This document shows, piece after piece, positions 46,231 through 57,783 of a DNA stretch of 64,000 nucleotides. Origin of the DNA: Patiria pectinifera (lineage: Eukaryota > Echinodermata > Asteroidea > Valvatida > Asterinidae); NCBI GenBank assembly GCA_029964075.1, contig CM057135.1, positions 4,697,001 to 4,761,000 of the forward strand, read 5' to 3'. Both the position numbers and the translations under genes were made by a program. How positions within the stretch are numbered: position 1 is the first letter of the stretch; each line of letters begins with the position of its first letter. The notes under the pieces are model-generated. The model worked only from the letters and a program-made list of their open reading frames with translations. It ran no database searches and was not told the DNA's origin.

Positions 46231-48936
46231 GCAGCTGGAACTGCCCAAGTAGACATCTATAGAGACATCTCTAAACAAGTATCAGGACCAGAGAACCCTA
46301 AGGTAAATTTGTTGGTTCATGTTTCTGACAACACAGCTCAACTTGGTCTAGGTCCCCATGAGCCACTTGCTGGTAGTGGAAATGAATCTGATGCTGATGG
46401 GATGTCTGTCGAGGATGAGGATGAATCCAGTGTGTATGAACCCTCAAGATGGAGTGAAGAGGATTCAGTGTCATCTGACAGCAGCGAGTTGTCAGACAAT
46501 TTGGATGAATTTCCACAAAAGAGGTCTTGTACAACCAAGGCTAAGGTCCAAAATCTGGGATTGTGTCTTTTTCAAGTGAATCTGATTCTTCAGAATCAGC
46601 TGAACAAGGCACAACTACCAGTAGTTCCAAAGTAACACCAGCCAGCACTTCTTGCGGTTCCAAGCGTAAGAACAAAGAGAATATATCACCTCGAAAAAGA
46701 GGGAAAAAGTGCAAAGGTAAACAGAAATCTGTTGTGCAAGAAAAATATGCTTGGGTAGTGTCCTCAGCAAACACTGCCAAAAAAGGACAAAGGGTGTGGG
46801 ACAAAAGACATTACTGCGTGTTTTGTCTAAAACCTTACAAAAAGTTGTCGGAACATTGGGAGGACAAACATTCAGAAGAAAGTGAGGTCGGAAAAATATT
46901 TGCGCTTGAAAAAAAAACCAAAGAGAGAAGTCACCTCATTGCAAATTTAAGAAAAGCTGGTGACTACGAACATAATAAGAGAGTGTTGGCTGGTGAGGAC
47001 AAAGGTGAGCTAATTGTTCATAAGCGGCCGAACTACGGTGACAAGTCTAAAACCAATGAGTACATGTTTTGTTCAGATTGCTGAGGCCTTTACAAGAAAA
47101 AGGCTCTCTACAGACATAAAAAAAAATGTCCTCAGCGTAAAATGTACAAAAAGGGTTCCAGACATATTAGAGCAGGGGCAGCCCTTCTGCCAATACCGCA
47201 TGATGTCTCCAGTTGTCTAAAAGGTGTACTCAGTGGAATGGAGCAAGACCATATCACCATAGTTGCCAGAAATGACCCCCTAATTCTGAAACTTGGTGAG
47301 CATTATGCTGCTGCTGCAGGGCATACTAATAATAGTAACCACTACATTGCTCAGAAAATGAGGGAAGCTTCACGTTTACTGTCTGCTGCACGTAGCCTCA
47401 ATGAACGAATCTGTACTGCAAAGGACTTAGTCCTTCCAAGAAACTTTGACATTGTTGTTGATGCTGCCTTGAAATGTTCAAGGTTTGATGACACAACATT
47501 TCAGTTTTCCACTCCATCATTGGCAAGGAAACATGGCCACATACTTAATAGGTTGGCAGAAATAGTAGACGCTGAAGCCCTGAAAACGGGGTTTTTTGTT
47601 GATGATGGGCAAAGTGCAGCAGGCTTTAAACGACTCATGCAATTAGAATGGAGTACAAGAGTCTCAGGTCATGCATTAAGACAGGCGAGCGAGGCCAAAT
47701 GGAATGAACCACAAAGGCTGCCGCTTACACAAGATATAATGAAATTGCACAAACACATGCGTGAAGAAGAGCACAGGCTAAAATCTCAAATACGACAGTC
47801 TGGAATTTCAGGGGAGAGTTTTACAAAGTTAGCGCAAGTAACACTGGCACAGCTAATTGTGTATAACAGAAGACGGCCAGGAGAAACACAGTTTCTGAAA
47901 GTGGAAACTTACCAAAAGAATGTAGCACGTGGAGTAGATGCTCATGGTGACGTTATGGAATCATTGTCCCTGTCAGAGAAACTGTCTATTGACAGGTTGT
48001 CCCTAGTGTATATACGAGGGAAACGAAATAGAGGAGTGCCACTTCTTTTCACTCCAAAGATGAGAGAATCTGTTGATATCTTGGTTAGTTCACGAGAGCA
48101 AGTTGGGGGTTCATCCCGAAAATCCCTATGTTTTTGCACGGATAAATGCAGATGCAATGGGTCCGCACAGGGGATGTGACTGTTTGCGGATGCTTGCAAA
48201 AAAATGTAAAGCTGACAACCCTGAGACAGTGACTGCAACGCGACTAAGAAAACATGTTGCAACCATGAGCCAGTTGTTGAATTTAAAAAAGCATGAGCTG
48301 GAACAATTGGCAAATCATTTGGGCCATAATATAGCTGTACACAGAGAGTATTACAGACTGCCTCATGAGGCCCTTATCCTAGGCAAAGTGGGAAAACTCC
48401 TTGATGCATTAGAACAGGGTAAAATACATGAATACAAAGGAAAATCCCTAGATGAAGTTGTACTAGAGGACACGGACAGACTAATGAATGGGCCAAGCAC
48501 ATGCACACAGTCAGATGATGAGGACCAGTGCCATGGGCCAAGCACATGTACGCAGTCAGATGATGAGGACCAGTGCCATGAAACACTAGGTACATGTAGT
48601 TACTCAGTACCTGGAAGAAACATTTCAAACGTTGCAAGCACAGGTGCTAGCTCTAGTGTCACGGATACAAACATGAACAGAATGGGCATCAAAAAGGCTA
48701 AGACATCTACTTGTAAGAGGGCATGGAACCACCAAGAAATTGATGCGGTGTTGCAGCATCCTGATTTGAGAAAATGTGTGAAATTAGGGAAAACTCCAAC
48801 TGTGTCCATGTGTAAAGATGCAATGGCCAGATACAACATTTTGGAAAGTAGAACAGTGGTGCAAATTAAATCCAAAGTGTGGAACTTGATCCAAGCAGAC
48901 AGGAGAAAGCACAAACAGGCTGAAAAAAAATCCTAG
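46231..48936 (+). pseudogene. zinc-finger/tyrosine-recombinase region downstream of the SET domain, broken
   Basis: In order: acidic region (46309-46500; ESDADGMSVEDEDESS), frame change near 46550, basic segment (PRKRGKKCKGK), C2H2-like finger (YCVFCLKPYKKLSEHWEDKH, about 46815-46871), second Cys/His finger with a TGA inside (47070-47135), then a tyrosine-recombinase core. The core has RRRPGE at 47868-47882, RGKRNRGVP, a frame change in the GGGGG near 48105, RLRKH at 48241-48255, LGH at 48319-48327 and H.EYY with candidate nucleophile Tyr at 48349-48354. A Myb/SANT-like tail (KRAWNHQEIDAVL) ends at 48936. Crypton-type recombinases are the nearest known relatives. A 54-bp duplication (GPSTCTQSDDEDQCH) lies at 48490-48580. 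Function is likely lost unless the breaks are sequencing errors. Confidence 0.7.
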
Positions 48937-49652
48937 CACACTGATTTTCTAGATTCAGTCAAGAACTGTGAAATATATAAAAAAAAAAAACCTGTAAGTG
49001 CATGTACGTATCATGTGCTGGGATGGTTTTGTTCATGTGTTCATTCAAGATACATGTAATTATAAATACATGTAATTATTAACAGACCTGTTATTTGTTG
49101 TGTTTTCTCCTTTTCACTCATCCCTTCAATCGATCTTGATTTCTGTTTTTGACATCAGAAAAGTTGGAACCTACAGTGTATTCATTAATGTGTGTTTTAA
49201 TTAGTTTATAAAAAAAAACATAATTAATTACATGTACTTTAATGTTCAAGAAATATGAGTTACCAAAGAATTTGAAAACACTGCTTCCTAGTTACCCCAG
49301 AACTTGGAAGGAAATAATGACACATTTCAGTTTAATGTACTTTAAAAATGGTTGTGATGATACATGACAAAACAGGGAATTATAGTTCCACATGTTGAGA
49401 TGGTCATAGAATACAAGTTGAGTTTTATTTTGTATAGTTATGTTAACTCACAAGAATGAGTGAATGAGTGAGTTTCAGTTTTAAGGCGAGTCTCGACACA
49501 AAACAAAATTAGTTGTATCATATTGAGGAGTTTTGACAGTGTATTGCAAAAAGTGTCTTGAGTACAAAGTATCTGATTACAATGAGATCATTTTGTGCAA
49601 ATTTTTGATTATGCAAAAATGCTACATGTATATCCTTCTCTTATTCCCCTTA
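48937..49652. other. 3' flank of the recombinase region
   Basis: AT-rich with ACATGTAATTATAAATACATGTAATT at 49050-49080. No gene or clear element. Confidence 0.45.
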
Positions 49653-49940
49653 AGCATCACTACACTACATGTCAGTTGATTGCAACATTTTTGGACATTG
49701 TGACCAGGTTCATTGTGACCGTAATGATTTCAGTGCTGTGTTATGAAAGCTGTTGAAGATCATTTTTTTTTGAAAAGGGCTGCAGTCGGGATTAGAATCA
49801 TCTGCCTGGTTATTAAATTGACGGATCATTCCAATTGCAAAGTATTCTAGCTTTTTTTCCACAGCATCCAGGATTTTACGCAGCTTGGTCACAGTGTTCA
49901 AAATGTTGTGATCAACTGACCATTGCGCAGTGTTGCGTGA
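49653..49940. mobile_element. MITE-like inverted-repeat element
   Basis: The left arm (GCATCACTACAC, GTCAGTTGATTGCAACATTT, GGACATTGTGACCAGG) is the reverse complement of the right arm (49879-49940). The interior AGGGCTGCAGTCGGGATTAG matches 24700-24750. Relatives are also around 25865-25995 plus 26633-26700 (split by the TTAA element) and 63250-64000. Confidence 0.6.
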
Positions 49941-50179
49941 CTACAATTAATTGAAACTTGTAAGGATTTTTCACGTTGGCAAGGATAGGGAGTATCTGCT
50001 GACTAAACAAATTTCAAAGTATACCAGGCTCATGTATATTGTGGGTTTTGATACACAGGACAAAGTGAGGAGTTGTAGTTTTAATTGTTTTGATTCACAG
50101 GACAAAATGAGGAATCGTAGTTTTAACTGTTGATTCACAGGACAAAATGAGGAGTTACAGTTTTTACTGTGTTATTATA

Positions 50180-50503
50180 GTTGGGGAGATTTGTGATGTG
50201 ATTGACTTGTATGATAAAGGCATGGAATTTGGCACACAGTCATAGTATGTCATTAGAACTGGCTATGGAGCCATCAAAGATTTTTACTTTGAAAAATATA
50301 AGTATAATAGCATGAAATTTTCAAAATGGCTGCCATTGCATGTTATCCTACCCATATTTTTCAAACAACAAATCTGCGATGGCTCCATAGCCAAATATCT
50401 TTCCCATGACATACTAGGACTGTGTGCCCAATTCCATGCCTTTATCATAAAAGTGAACAGTTCACATAACATTATATTGAGCACCGATCTCCTCGACTAA
50501 TAC
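50180..50503. mobile_element. palindromic insert in the 41-bp array, copy 1
   Basis: The left part (TATGATAAAGGCATGGAATT, ATGGAGCCATCAAAGA) pairs with the right part (GCGATGGCTCCATAGCC, AATTCCATGCCTTTATCATA). The same insert recurs at 50954-51282. Confidence 0.75.
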
Positions 50504-50953
50504 AAGGGACAAAATAAGGAGTTGTACATGTAGTAAACTGTGTTTATACACAAGACAAAATGAGGAGTATAGTTTTAATTGTGTTTATACACAAGACAAA
50601 ATGAGGAGTTTAGTTTTAATTGTGTCTATACACAAGACAAAATGAGGAGTTTGGTTTTAATTGTGTTGATTCACATGACACATGAGGAGTTTAGTTTTAT
50701 TTGTGTTCATAAACAAGACAAAATGAGGAGTTTAGTTTCAATTGTGTTCATACACAAGACAAAATGAGGAGTTTTATGTGTTAATACAAAAGACAAAATG
50801 AGGAATTTAGAATTTAATTGTGTTTGTACACAGGACAAAATGAGGAGTTTGGCTTTAGTTGTGTTCATACACAAGACAAAATGAGGAGTTTATCTTTAAT
50901 TGTAATTTTACACAGGACAAAATGAGGAGTTACCGGTTTTACTGTGTTAATAT

Positions 50954-51282
50954 AGTTGGGGAGATTTGTGGTGAGATTGACTTTTATGATAAAGGCACAG
51001 AATTTGGCACACAGTCGGAGTATGTCATTAGAAAGATATTTGGCTATGGAGCCATCAAAGATTTTTACTTTGAAAAAATATAAGTATAATAGCATGAAAT
51101 TTTCAAAATGGCTGCCATTGCATGTTATTCTACCCATATTTTTCAAACAACAAATCTGCGATGGCTCCATAGCCAAATATCTTTCCCATGACATACTAGG
51201 ACTGTGTGCCCAATTCCATGCCTTTATCATAAAAGGGATCAGTTCACATAACATTATATTGAGCACCGATCTCCTCGACTAA
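50954..51282. mobile_element. palindromic insert in the 41-bp array, copy 2
   Basis: Close copy of 50180-50503, also followed by CTCCTCGACTAATAC and then 41-bp units. It was probably duplicated with the array rather than inserted twice. Confidence 0.75.
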
Positions 51283-51640
51283 TACACGGGACAAAATGAG
51301 TTGTAGTTTTAACTGTGTTGATTCACAGGGCGACATGAGGAGTTGAGTTTTAATTGTGTTTATACACAAGACAAAATGAGGAGTTTAGCTTTAATTGTGT
51401 TTATACACAAGACAAAATGAGGAGTTTGGCTTTGTGTTTATACACAAGACAAAATGAGGAGTTGAGTTTTAATTGTGTTTATACACAAGACAAAATGAGG
51501 AGTTTAGTTTTAATTGTGTTTATACATACAACAAATTGAGGAGTTTAGCTTTAATTGTGTTTCACATACATGACAAAATGAGGAGTTGCAGTTGTACTTT
51601 TAATTGTGTTTACAAATCTGACAAAATGAGGAGTTATGGT

Positions 51641-53544
51641 ATTTTGTGTTACATGCTTGTATTTATTCTACATACATGGAAGAATATTAGACATGACTCT
51701 CGCTTATTTTGTATCCCAAAGGGCATGGGTGTTAGTTAAAATGGTCGAGTTGTGTAAAGAATTTGGTATCGATGGAGTATGTGGACAATATCAACAAGAT
51801 TACTGGATGATTTTATATGACGAGTTGCAGGTTGCCTTCCTTGAATTTAACATTGTCAGACGGGGATGGCCATGCAAAATTTACAAGGTTTGTTTAGAAC
51901 TTTTATTTTTTTACATGTACTATTTATGTTTAAATTGATCCTGCATGGTTACATTAAAAATCCACACATGTACTGTACATGTTAAGATAAAGTGCTGATT
52001 CCGAGGGTTTTTTCCTTTTTCGAATAACCCTTTTTATAATTTATATTATATTGTTTATAATCATGAATCAATGGACATACAGTGATTTTTCCCTTAATGT
52101 TGACTTATTTTGCTATTGTATCTAGTTTGATTGTGCTGATTGAGGTTCTGTATACTAATTTTGACATTTAAGACAAAAGTAGCAGAAATTGTAATTCCTT
52201 TTTCAAATATAGCTGGACGATTTGTTGACACAGTTGTCAGCTAGCCACACTGCCAGACTAGATGTACCTGTACATGCTCCAACTTGAGAGTCATCTTGTT
52301 CCTTGTAGCGGAGCCAGTTCTTAGCCAGAGTTTCAATGGAGTCATACAAGTCCTGAACTTTTTTCTCGTTTTTATCCCGTTACGATCAACAAAATGCAGT
52401 ACATCAGGTTGTAATCATTTGTTTACTGATGTTAAGATTAATAATGTTTTGATGTGCTTCACAGTTCTTGATTATGTCAATGGGATACAGATTTTTTTTC
52501 TGAAGGCTTAGGCCACATGTGACTTCAGATTGGGGTCGGGGAGTTCACTGCATTTATGAAACACTTTTGTTCAATCATACTTGAGATGAATGCAACTGGT
52601 GTCCATGTACATGTACCAAGACTTCTGTAATAGCCTATTTGGAGTTGTGACAAAATGTGAACTTGGAAGAAAGTTTTGTACTTTTAATGTTTTGGGGAAA
52701 ATAGTTTGTACCAGTTTTGAGCAGATATTTTGTAATTTCTCCGTTTTTAGAAAATAAATGTTTTCCTGTGTTTCACTGATAATTAAGTAACCAACTAATC
52801 ATGTATCACTAACCGTTATTGTAACAACAATTGACTGAACGTGTAGTAATATATACTACACTCTGCCTATCACTACTTATAGATGATACAAGAGAAGTTG
52901 ATCAAGAGTTTTGTAGTAAATGCTACACTGTCGGTCATTTGTTGTTACATCGGTTTGTGAGAGATAATCTTTCAAAGTTTTTTTTATGAAGGCTTTAACT
53001 TCATTATAAAACGTACCCTTTTTTCAATCATACATGAAGTGTACATTTTGACCATGCTTAAGGGTCTTTAAAATGTCCAAAACTGTTAGAGAATTAGAAT
53101 GACAAATGGTGTTCATGAGAAGTGACTATAAAATAAAACTTCAGTATTGGTTACATTTCAATAATTTTCACTGTGGTTTGTTTATGGAGTTATTTATATT
53201 TCACTTTGTCTAGAAAAATGAACTTCCTGCCATATAAACGTATTTTACATAAATATTGCCCCTTGTATCTGTTCTGACACCCCAGTACAATCACTTTTGA
53301 AGTTGTTTTTGACCGTTAAGTCCAGAATTCAATCCCTTGTGAAATATGGTGCAGTAACAAATAAGTCACGTGATCCGTGCGGCTGTGTGTCATATTTCCT
53401 CCAGTGAGCATTTACATTCACACACACTCACACACCCAAGCTCACACCGTCATAATATTGGTACAGTTCGAGACCACCTCGAAATGTAGGTATTGTGCTT
53501 AGGGCCTCGAATGGTATGCGGAACAAGTATGTGTGTGTGTGTGT
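51641..53544. other. mostly gene-free stretch, one doubtful exon
   Basis: At 51737-51886 an open frame (KMVELCKEFGIDGVCGQYQQ and onward to PCKIYK) ends AAG|GTTTGT and follows TGTTAG. It reads like coding sequence but has no partner exon and no recognised domain. The rest shows no gene or element. Confidence 0.3.
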
Positions 53545-53680
53545 GTGTGTGGATATTCGCTGCATTCAAAGACAGACTGGTCCCCACATACACTGTGATG
53601 TGTGTATTCGCTGCATTCAAAGACAGACTAGTCCCCACAGACACTGTGATGTGTGTGTGTGTTTGAATAGTTGCTGCATT
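53545..53680. repeat. 57-bp satellite array, distant block 4
   Basis: Two to three units of the same 57-bp satellite as 34815-36905, preceded by (TG)n, in the same orientation. Confidence 0.85.
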
Positions 53681-53707
53681 TAATGAAAAAATAAATTCAA
53701 TACTTAC

Positions 53708-53785
53708 GAACTGGCTGATCAGGTGAATTGACAGATGGTGGCAATTTCTCTTCACCAACAACTCCTGAGGTCATCGCTTCTTCAT
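53708..53785 (-). other. 78-nt cassette exon-like segment, copy 3
   Basis: Length, acceptor TTTTACATGCAG, donor GTAAGT and open frame are as in copies 1 and 2. It lies 17 kb away on the other side of the SET gene. Confidence 0.5.
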
Positions 53786-53930
53786 CTGCATGTAAAACAG
53801 AATCAAAATGCATACACTCTTCATATCTTAATCATGCGAGCAAATTATCTCAAATTTCAGCTCTTCAGCAGTACGGTCTACTTCTCATTGAGGATAAAAT
53901 TCATCATGTCAAAATTCCAGCTTTCATAAG

Positions 53931-54115
53931 GTCCCCACAGACACTGTGATGTGTGTGTGGATATTTGCTGCATTCAAAGACAGACTGGTCCCCACAGACA
54001 CTGTGATGTATGTGTGGATATTTGCTGCATTCGAAGACAGACTGGTCCCCACAGACACTGTGATGTGTGTATGGATATTTGAGGCATTAAAGACAGACTG
54101 GTCCCCACAGACACT
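53931..54115. repeat. 57-bp satellite array, distant block 5
   Basis: About three units, the last one degenerate (GGATATTTGAGGCATTAAAG). Confidence 0.85.
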
Positions 54116-54276
54116 GCTTCAATCAATCAAATCTTTAATTTTTCCCAACGCATACAAGTACATAATAATATTACTTAACATTTGAATTATTGTGTATGGA
54201 TGGATGGAGGTCTCCAAAAAGCATAAGCTTGTCAAGTGGAGACCCCCACTGTAATAAAGAACAATTACAAATACAA

Positions 54277-55164
54277 CTAGAAATGTGTTTGTGGACAAAC
54301 ACAAGCTGTTTCGGATATTTGAAATACTCTGTGCACGTGATGAGCAATCAGTGTCGTCACTATAAATGTCATCTATACCAGCACATCATAATACGTACAT
54401 CAAGTTACATGTACAACCAATCGAACATTATCGTTCTGTAGATGACCTTTTTAAGAATAAAATGTCCCTTTAAGGGACGTCACGAGACATTTGATGATGA
54501 CGTGACCATCTAAGGGTAGTAGTCTTAGTGTGTAGTATACCAAGTATAAAGGCGATCGAATTGAAGAAAGTGCCAAAGAGGAGTGTTTTAAAACGTGTAC
54601 AAAACCTATGGGGAAAAATGTGCATCTTTAATGTGAAGTGACATGACACCTGATGACGTCACGATCACGAATTTCTTCTAGGACCATATGTGGGTGATGG
54701 TTGAAGTATGTCCCAAGTGTAACGTCGATCGGATGTACGAAAGTGCCCAAAATGGAGCGTTTTAAAACGTGTACAAACCCTCTGGGGAAAAGTGTATCTT
54801 TCATGTGACGTAACCTGACACCTGATGATGTCATGATCATGAATTTCGTCTAGGACCGTGTGTGGGTGGTGGTCTTAGTATGAATTAAGTCTAAAGTCGA
54901 TCGAATTTACGAAAATGCCAAACTGGAGTGTTTTAAAACGTGTACAAAACATATAGGGGAAAATGCATCTTTAATGTGACGTAACCCGACACCTAATGAC
55001 GTCACAATCACACATTTCTTCTAGGACCATCTGTGGGTGGTGTTCTAAGTATGTACCAAGTCTGAAATCAATCGGATTACAAAAAGTGCCAAAAGGGACT
55101 GGTAGAAGAAACGTGTGTAAAACCTATGGAGAAAAAGGTGGAAAAAGGAGAAAAAAAATAAAAA
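54277..55164 (-). mobile_element. Helitron-like element, minus strand, copy 5
   Basis: On the minus strand it ends with hairpin plus TTTCTAG at 54300-54277 followed by T. The interior holds about four 172-bp units. It is 888 bp long, like the plus-strand copies at 5845-10292. Confidence 0.6.
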
Positions 55165-55440
55165 CTAGAAATGTGTTTGTGGACAAACACAAGCTGTTTC
55201 GGGTATTTGAAATACTCTGTGCACGGGATGAACACTAGATGATGTCACTTTAAGTGTCATATGTAGTACGCATACGGAAGAAAAGTGTTTTATTTCTCCA
55301 TGTCATGCTTACAGCCGAATTGAAAAAAACAATTCTGTAGAAATAGGCATGTAATAGGAAAATGCCCTTGACGCTACGTGACATTTGATGATGACATCAC
55401 TTGAAGTTTCACTCAATGCAGCACAAGTTTTGATGGCCAT
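55165..55440 (-). mobile_element. Helitron-like element, minus strand, 3' fragment
   Basis: Begins with the CTAG and hairpin directly at the 5' end of copy 5, so it is again head-to-tail. The sequence fades after the ACATTTGATGATGACATCAC block. Confidence 0.5.
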
Positions 55441-56946
55441 AATGAATTCGACAGTATAGAGCTGGAGCTAATTTTAAAACTATTTACTGTAGATTCTAAG
55501 AAGTCCTAAAAATCTATGTATTACATTAATGATTTATTTCTCTATGAGAACATCGGCGCTACTTCCTTACTGTACCGGTTGTTCCTTTTTGGCACCGTAA
55601 GCCATTCTGCATTGTGCAAATATGGGAATACAGTGCTCTCTCTCAACGGTGTCTCCGTGGCGTTACGTGCGTTGAGTATATAAACATTTTTGCTCTCCCC
55701 CCTCCCCCCCCCCCCCCCCCACTTGCATTCGAATGATGGTAGGGGAATTAGTTAGTTTGCATGCACGCCTGATTTCAAACAACTGAACTTGGGAGGGGGG
55801 GGGGGGGACCTGGACTAAATACATAGATTGGCGCGTAGCCGGTTACATCTTGGTAACTTAAACAAAAGGGTAAAAAACATTCAGGCGGTTCACGTATTGT
55901 TTACATTTGCTGCGCAAGCAATATGGGGCTCTATCGACATGTCCTCCATAAATTAGTACGATCGAGGGCTAGGGCGCTACACAATGGTGTTTTTTTTTTC
56001 GAATGGGGCTGGTAATGGAGTCATTGGTAGTTTACTCTCCTGAGAGCCAAAGGGTTAATCCCAACACAAATTCCAAAGATGTGTCGAGTGACACATTTTC
56101 TTTTACATTTCTGTGATTGCGCCCCCTCCCCATATGCGTTCGACGTCATCACCTGCATGCTATTGTGGTCATCACCTGTCCATGCTATAGTGGTCTAGTA
56201 ATAAGTGTCTGACGAGTCTAAAGTGCCAGACCAGTAGGCATTTTTTTCATGTAAAACCGTGAAAATAATTTCCCACAAAAAGCGTCAGGCATGAGCATGA
56301 CGCTTGGCGCTGATGACTGCCTGGCGTATTAATTTTGTCTGAAGGAATGCCCTAGCCCGTAGTGCGGCTGGCGCCCTCTATTAAGACAGAAAGTGCATTG
56401 ACCCCGATCCTATCCCAGAATGAACCCTTATCGCACGAACGTGCCCAGACTGCTATGTAGTGCTAGAGCTTAAAGAATGGCGTGGCTGCATGGTTTTTGA
56501 ACTGCGACAACTGGCCATTGGATAACGTCTGAAATTTCGCAGGCGATATGCTTGCAACTATGTATGTGTTTTGTGTGGGTGTATAACACTTAGGTGAATG
56601 GTGATTTAAAAAACATCATCAGTCATTTGTCAGTACTAATTTTGCACGTTTTAATGCACTCCTTGAAATCCTAAACCATGGTCAAACCATGGAGCAAGGA
56701 AAACCCTTGCTCCACGGTCAAACTTAATACCAATTACCATGTCACAGTCTAGTCCGATAATTTATGACTCAATGAGAGTCCCAAAACTGAAGGTATTGAA
56801 AACATACAAAACAAGGAAATAGACTGGCATCTAAACCATCCAGTCCAACATACTGCATCAATGAACCATGCCAAAAGAATTTAAGAAACATGTAGCATAA
56901 ATCGGGAACTAGTCTCAATTTACTACACAGTTCTCCATAGTAAAGC
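55441..56946. other. gene-free stretch
   Basis: C-run at 55700-55721 and G-run at 55794-55807. No gene recognised. Confidence 0.45.
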
Positions 56947-57779
56947 TGTCACGCCCCAACTATCGCATTGGTCCCAACTATAGTTGGGCCTGTCCCAACT
57001 ATAGTTGGGCCTGTCCCAACTGTAGTTCCATTGTTGGGCTGGCCCATCTATAGTTGGGCCACTCCGATCTTTTTATTTTGCGGTGTCCCAACTATAGTTG
57101 ACATTGATGTACAACCATAAAACGTTCCCTATAGCTCTGATACACGTCTGACTTTACTGGGGACCACTGAAATTAGCTATTGATGGGACAAATCTATAGT
57201 TGGGCCACCCCAATCTTTTTATTTCGCGGTCCCAACTATAGTGCACATTGTTGTACGATTATAAAACATTCCCTACAACTCTAATACACATCTGACTTTA
57301 CTGGGGACCAATGAAATGATCTATGGGTGGGGACCATCTGTAGTTGGGCCACCGCAATATTTTTATTTGGCAGTCCCAACTATAGTTTACATTAATGTAC
57401 GACTATAAACATTCCCTACAGCTCTGCTTACATGTCCGACTTGGGACCTTTGACATTAGCTATGGGTGGGGCCCATCTGTAGTTGGCCGGCCATGGCAAT
57501 CTTTGAATTTTGCAAAATGTTGCTGGATAATAAAACCCAGCAGCTAGACAACTCATCCAACTAGGCAGTACCACGTGACCGGCCAGCCTTGCGGCATGCA
57601 TGCACGACGAATACACGGTGCCAGCGCCGCGGAACATTTAATCCATCAATAAGCTTGATAAGCATGAAGCATCCGGCGCAACTCCAGTCCTAACTATAGT
57701 TGGGCCGACCCAACTGCCGCACTATAGTTGGGACAGTCCCAACTATAGTTGGGACCGATGCGATAGTTGGGGCGCGACA
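56947..57779. mobile_element. 833-bp element built on CCCAACTATAGTTGGG
   Basis: The ends TGTCACGCCCCAACTATCGC and, reversed, TGTCGCGCCCCAACTATCGC match for over 50 bases. AAGC stands on both sides (56943-56946 and 57780-57783) as a possible 4-bp target duplication. Inside, three direct units of about 130-140 bp share TTTTTATTT, CAACTATAGT, ATAAAAC.TTCCCTA and GACTTTACTGGGGACCA. No coding frame. Confidence 0.75.
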
Positions 57780-57783
57780 AAGC

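Larger units (their letters stand above)
50035..51640. repeat. 41-bp tandem repeat (GACAAAATGAGGAGT), interrupted
   Basis: The unit ACACAAGACAAAATGAGGAG plus TTTAGTTTTAATTGTGTTTAT repeats about 25 times, best ordered at 50530-50940 and 51290-51640. Open frames through it are periodic and not genes. Confidence 0.9.

Noticed and set aside
44571..46256. 561-residue minus-strand open frame and a second 492-residue plus-strand frame
   Set aside because: Both are generated by the 21-bp minisatellite, whose period is a multiple of three and lacks stops in several frames. Only the frame continuous with the SET exons has splice and phase support.
50284..51938. Open frames of 60-130 residues in both directions
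   Set aside because: They come from the 41-bp repeat and its palindromic insert, and equivalent frames exist in both copies and both strands.
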